Below, piece by piece: positions 17,264 through 22,279 of a stretch of DNA of 22,279 nt. The translations under genes and the position numbers were made by a program. Numbering within the stretch: the stretch's first letter is position 1; the number at the start of each line of letters is the position of its first letter. The stretch is from Pelargonium cotyledonis (lineage: Eukaryota; Streptophyta; Magnoliopsida; Geraniales; Geraniaceae): assembly GCA_036897625.1 (NCBI GenBank), contig JAYMTA010001030.1, forward strand, positions 1 through 22,279, written 5' to 3'. The notes under the pieces are model-generated. The model made no database searches and was not told the origin of the DNA. It saw only the letters and a program-made list of their open reading frames with translations.

Positions 17264-20200
17264 TGTATGTGATAATGTTCTGCATTTTTTTTCTTCTTGT
17301 TCTTTGATGTTTTACATTTGAGTGACTTGGAGTTGTTATATGTATTAATGGTAAGGAGTTGAAATATTCTTTTAAGAATTAATTAAATGAGGATGTGATT
17401 TGATTTTTAATATCTAAAGTCTAGTAACTTGTTGTGGCCATATACAATGCAACCTACTCCTACTCATCTTTTTAACCAGAGCAACTCCACTTAAGGGGCA
17501 TGTTCATGGTGCTTTTCTAAATGGACGAAGACCTTCAATAAAGGTTCACCAAATCCAATTAAGTGTTTGTTTCATGTATATTAATTTGTGAACCAATCTT
17601 ATAATGACAAGTGTAAGGTCGAAATAAAAATGAAAATAAAAAATTATGACTTGGAGAGACAACCACGTACAAGCTTTCTCCTAAAATGTTACGAGCATCG
17701 AAAACCCGCGTGTAGTTATATAATTTAGTCCCAAAAAGGGTTATGGAGACAGACTTTTTGGCTATCACCTGGATTATTATTGACGAATTACTTTTAAAAG
17801 AAGAGATTTATGACATAAATTTTTTGACAGTCACCTAAGATATGATAGGCGATCATACATTATGTAATAACTATATATTGATGCATAGGTGGCAGTTTTA
17901 AGAGATAAAACTTTTGAACGTCCTCCGTAAGCGAATTTCAAAATGAAGAGATAGTCTAATCATTATGATTCATATTATAATGAAAATAGTTGATTATCTT
18001 CCAAAAACATTAAAGTTGGACTCTTATCATTCCAATTTTCCTCATTTTCAAATTGAAACATAACATTCCTAAATCATTGGAGAGAAAAAAAAAATATGGA
18101 CCTTAATTGGCTTAGTTGTAAATAAACTATGCTCTAGCCAAATGGCAGATCACTGAAGGGAAAGAAAAAAAAATTGTTTTCCTATTGATGATGCACAAAA
18201 TGGTATTGCCGTATCCTTATGTGCCATTAGGCGACAGAATAGGGGCTGGTCACTGGTCAGTCCTTTGTGACAAACTTCTCCATTTAACATCTGCTCTTGA
18301 GTTTTGGTATTTTGCTTTTAAGAGCTTTTGAGATTTCAAATTTCATCAGCATATGATTTTATATTTCAACAAGTTGGTCACTCATAAATATGGATTTGAT
18401 ACTCTTAAATTTTGTATTGGCCTTTTTATCATATCTACCAATAAAGAAAGTTGATTGAAGTGGTCACTCAATAAGCCTCCAAATCCATGAATCAGCCTGG
18501 CCACAAATGATTTTGATCCACATAACTTGGTTGTGCCATTCGGCTGTGCATGCTAGCAAATGCCATATAAATGAGTAATTGACCATAAACATGTTGATCA
18601 AATTGATCCCAAGCTTGATTGTGCAAAGGAATTTGGGTTTATTTTCTGCAGATTGGGTCCAGTTGGAGACAAAGGAACATGCTATTGCTTGCTCATCTGT
18701 TTGTTTCTTTTGTTTTCCACAATCAATGTACATTATGCAGCTTGGTGCAATCTTTAATACACCACTCACAATATGTGCAAGTGCAGCCCCTAACTACCAC
18801 CAACTCAACACATCATAGCAACCAGACCAGAAGCTCATGCCATTCATTGTACGGACCTTCCTCTGTTTAATCCAGCCATCGAATAAACTGATATACGATT
18901 CTCGGACCTTCTGTGCACCAACCCTACTCCAACTCATGAAGGCAGAGAAAAGATAGCAGAATCAGAGGTTTCATGCCAAATCTCATTCACTAAGCCTACA
19001 AGTTCTTTGAACAGATGAGAGCTATCATCAATACATGAACAAGAGTTTAAAGGCCTATAGCTTTCCCTTCAACTAACACAATCAATTTAAGCTACTTACC
19101 AAGTCAAGTAAGTTTCAACCACCAAACATGACAAGTTAAAGCAAATGGAGGCTCCTCACAATTTAGACCCTTTTGGGACACAGCAATCACCAAAACAAGA
19201 AACTTGGGATCCAATGGTTGTAAGAAAATATATTCCAAATCAGCAACAGCTAAGCTTGTCCAACACTAACCTCATGCATTACTTTCAATAAAGCTAGCAA
19301 CTTGATTGATCATTCCTCATATCAAAAAGGTCCCCAACCAGGGGTGCGTTCCAAATTGGACACAAGATTCCACAAGCACCATGTATGACCATATCTGGCA
19401 TAAGAGGGCCATATAGTGTATGAGAAAATGCTTATCATACAAATTAATTTGGAACAATTCCACTAGACTTAAATAAAAACAAAAATGACCCTATATTCCT
19501 ACTATATATATTGAGGCGCAAACAGGAAACATGTTACAAAAGAAGTCCAAACATGAACCCTGCGGCTTAAACAACGAATTTCCTGTAAAATACCAAGAAT
19601 TTACAGAAGAAATGACTTCACTACTCACTAAACCATCAAGAGCTATAAGAACAAATGGCTCGTGTACTCACTCATACACCTATGTCGTATTGGACATTAA
19701 CAATCTTAATCAAGGCTATTCAAAACTCAAGAAGCAAGAGCCTGCATACAAATTAAAATGACTTTCCACAGTTCGTTACTCCTCTGCATTCTACAGTTAT
19801 TTTACATTCCACGTGACTGAACCAAATTTAACTTTAGGGTCATTTTACTACAAATACAAATACCTTAATCCCAATGAATATATATGATTTAAGTCCACCA
19901 TCAGCTTTGTTGTTTACTCTGAACTGGGTCGCTATATGTTCTTTTTTACAATAAAACATCCATTGAATGTTCCAAACTAAATTACTAAGAGCGGAAGTTT
20001 CATTGTGACTCAAAATCTGAAAGGTATACCCTAATAAAAAAACCATTGACACAACTCAAGAGTACTCTTGAGAATACTTCTACAAAATTCATACAACAGA
20101 CAATATGGTGTTTTCTGTAGTATGGTTGGAATCATGCTCTCATGTGTTACATGAAAATGGAATAAATATCATATAATAAAAACAAATATTACACAGGAAG

Positions 20201-21231
20201 GCAGAATCAAGAAGTAAATGCTGCAAAGTAACGCATGTAGACAACAATATACCAGAACAACAATGTTGATACATTTCAGCAAAAGCTCAAATACAACCAA
20301 TTCATTTACAATCAAGTAAGAAGTTTCCTAGAAAAGAACTTTGGAATCTCACATTAACTTTACAACTTGATATAATTGACTCGATATTCCAAAATTCCTT
20401 CTCCTTCCTCTTGATAGCAACCCATTCTATCATTCACAAGTAATAAATATAATCCTAATCAAGAAAATCTGGTACTTTTCATCATTACTGCGTTTCTTCT
20501 TTTGTGTAGTAAATCAAGTTCTAAACCAAAATTAATTAACAGCCTAGTCATAGGATAGATGCTATTAGTAAAACTACCATATCTTTGATAGCAACAATAT
20601 TTCTGTAAAAGGTATATCAAAACACAAACAACAATTCAACTTCCTCTCATTTTGCGCACTTTCACCATAAATTCATCACTATAGTCATTTACGATCAGAT
20701 ATGATTAAGTGAAACTAGCTTATAGACAGAGGAACCAAAACCTAGACAAGCTAGGAATCTACAAATCCAGAAAAAAGTTACAGAAACCTAATTAAGTCAA
20801 CTAACACAAACAAATTTGCTACAAGGAGAGTTACATAAGTACAAGGTCTATGTATATGATCAAACAAACATACATTAAATCAAATATCTGAATCTATGTG
20901 TTGAATAATTCGGAAAATAACATATAAGGTTACAGAAGGGGAGGCAAGTAAAAGAGAGATTTTATTCTCTTGAACCACTCCCAACCAAGAACAATTTAAA
21001 GCAAGAAAACAAAAATAACAATAGAGCATCATGAGTCCTTTTACGTTTCCCTCCCCATCCTATACAATCCAATCTCATTGCTGATTGCTTGGATCCAAAT
21101 TTTGTCTCTTTTCTTTTCAAATAAAATGCTAAATTTTATGAGAACATTAACCACAATAATCAAGAAAAAAGAGCCGCACCAGTGTTTTTTTTCGGTGGCA
21201 ATCGAAACGAATCGTCTGTAATTTTAATTTG
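17264..21231. other. About 4 kb without a recognisable gene
   Basis: AT-rich DNA between the phytocyanin stop and the carrier stop. The first few hundred bases must include the phytocyanin 3' UTR and the last part the carrier 3' UTR (minus strand). Open frames at 18464-18818 and 19531-19761 are short, have no family resemblance and biased composition expected by chance. No tRNA, LTR, MITE ends or long tandem repeat was recognised by eye. A non-coding transcript cannot be excluded. Confidence 0.5.
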
Positions 21232-22272
21232 TCAATGAACTGTGACTTTGGATCTCTTCTTGGCTTCGCTGTAGAGCACAACTCCCATGATTGTCACTCC
21301 GAATCCAGCCATTCCCATTACCGTCACCGGATTCCTGAATATCAAAACGGAAACCACCGCCGCCACCGCAGCCTTGGCGTTTCCGAGCACCTGCAAGGTA
21401 AGGGCACTTGTGTGCTTGGTCACCAAGAAGTTTGTCAAATTTACCAAATACGCCACTGTGGCATTACCCAGAAGCAAAAACACAATGAACTTGTCGCTTT
21501 TCGCCTTCTCTATAGTAATCGCCGCCACATTGCCCTCCACGTAGAGGGTCACCGGCAACAACAACATCGACGCCATGGGCGCCATGTAGAGAAGCAAGTT
21601 CATGGAGTGGAGCTTCTCCGCCTCCGACGTCAACAGCAGCCCCTGAACCACTGATTTCAGGGCCCGCCCGGCGGTGGAGCCAATGCAGACCAGAAACCCA
21701 AACAAGTGAAACAGGGGCTCGCTGTTGCTGGCCAGGACGATCCCGAAAACAACCGGAAGGAGCGCGAGGTAAACCTCGCCGGACTCCTTCTTGCAAGTGA
21801 TGACGAAGGCGAAAATGGCAGTGAAGAACGGCGTCGTAGCCCCAATTGCCTGATTAAACGAAACCGGGAGGTAGCGGAGGGAGGTGTTTCCGCAGACGAC
21901 GGAGAAGCAGAAGATTCCGCTGAGAGCTAAGATCTTAAAGAACTGTCTTTTAGAGTGAATGTACTGCAGAGGCACTACCTCGAGCCAGTTAATGGCTACG
22001 TAGCTATAGACGGCGCAGGATATCATGTGGAGCATCGTAAGGAAGATCGGGTAGCGGAACCCATAGAAACTGAGAAGGTACTTGTTGAGGAGGAGCACTC
22101 CGATGTTGGAAAGGTACCAAGACGCGATAATCAGGGCCGTCAAGACCGTCGGCGATAGGTGGGACCCAGGCCCGTAAGAGCTGTTCCGCACGTCGCCGGT
22201 GGGGGTCGCCGGGATGTCGAGCACCTGGTCCTGTGCGGCGGCGGGGGTCTCCTGGCACCGCGGGTTGCTCAT
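21232..22272 (-). CDS. Triose-phosphate-translocator-family carrier (At1g12500-like)
   Basis: A single intronless frame of 346 aa from ATG at 22272 to TGA at 21232. After a hydrophilic N-terminus (1-40) it has about ten hydrophobic segments of the TPT/drug-metabolite-transporter fold: [17 protein letters not shown] (51-67), [30 protein letters not shown] (126 on), [31 protein letters not shown] (199-211), [33 protein letters not shown] and [20 protein letters not shown]. There is no plastid transit peptide, so a Golgi or other endomembrane site is likely, and the substrate may be a nucleotide sugar or sugar phosphate; related clades include UDP-uronic-acid transporters, but substrate cannot be read from the sequence. 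From memory the closest Arabidopsis protein is At1g12500. The coding region is much richer in G+C than its flanks. Only 7 bp upstream are in the window, so the promoter is not seen. Confidence 0.9.
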   Translation of the reverse strand: MSNPRCQETPAAAQDQVLDIPATPTGDVRNSSYGPGSHLSPTVLTALIIASWYLSNIGVLLLNKYLLSFYGFRYPIFLTMLHMISCAVYSYVAINWLEVVPLQYIHSKRQFFKILALSGIFCFSVVCGNTSLRYLPVSFNQAIGATTPFFTAIFAFVITCKKESGEVYLALLPVVFGIVLASNSEPLFHLFGFLVCIGSTAGRALKSVVQGLLLTSEAEKLHSMNLLLYMAPMASMLLLPVTLYVEGNVAAITIEKAKSDKFIVFLLLGNATVAYLVNLTNFLVTKHTSALTLQVLGNAKAAVAAVVSVLIFRNPVTVMGMAGFGVTIMGVVLYSEAKKRSKVTVH

Positions 22273-22279
22273 TTTCCGG

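Noticed and set aside
18464..19761. Open frames of 76-101 codons in the empty interval
   Set aside because: Frames on opposite strands overlap, compositions are unremarkable, and no family was recognised.
21229..22158. Plus- and minus-strand open frames over the carrier gene
   Set aside because: They are shadow frames of a GC-rich coding region; the 346-codon minus frame carries all the conserved family motifs.

Overview
This is nuclear DNA of a flowering plant, almost certainly a eudicot. The evidence is genes with many GT-AG introns, plant-only families (SLAC1 guard-cell anion channel, phytocyanin, TPX2-like mitotic protein, plant triose-phosphate-translocator-type carrier), AT-rich introns carrying Stowaway-type MITEs, and plant LTR retrotransposon remains. 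The species cannot be named from the sequence.

Layout. Bases 1-5590 are a transposon-rich, decayed stretch. It starts inside a gag-only (TR-GAG-like) LTR retrotransposon on the + strand: broken gag, zinc knuckle, a 13-residue tandem repeat tract, polypurine tract, then a 3' LTR at 1365-2288. A related but diverged LTR element lies in the opposite orientation at 4152-5585. Between the two sit a truncated pseudogene of an ACS10/ACS12-like aminotransferase (2711-3425, minus) and a local array of about 142-bp repeats (3779-4140). A tRNA-Val(CAC) relic lacking its T arm lies at 5684-5746.

Bases 6390-22279 are the genic part. A TPX2-like gene (+, 18 coding exons, 6915-12845, predicted 502 aa) has a CCTAACGG mitosis-specific activator element and a TATA box in its promoter and a short uORF in its leader. 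It converges on SLAC1 (minus, 3 exons, 13582-15517, predicted 573 aa). SLAC1 is divergent from a phytocyanin gene (+, 2 exons, 16510-17263, 165 aa, predicted GPI anchor). About 4 kb with no recognisable gene follows, then an intronless sugar-phosphate/nucleotide-sugar carrier (minus, 21232-22272, 346 aa) whose start codon lies 7 bp from the window edge.

The genes do not form one pathway. They cover spindle assembly, stomatal closure, a cell-surface copper protein and membrane transport. From memory, the best Arabidopsis matches of the anion channel and the carrier are near neighbours on chromosome 1 (At1g12480 and At1g12500), so that pair looks like conserved microsynteny. All exon joins were made by eye from reading frame, splice consensus and family recall; the three spliced genes each give an open reading frame whose length is a multiple of three. 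No wholly new system was found. The most unusual items are the tRNA T-arm deletion, the repeat tract in the gag-only element, and the inverted pair of related LTRs around a gene fragment.
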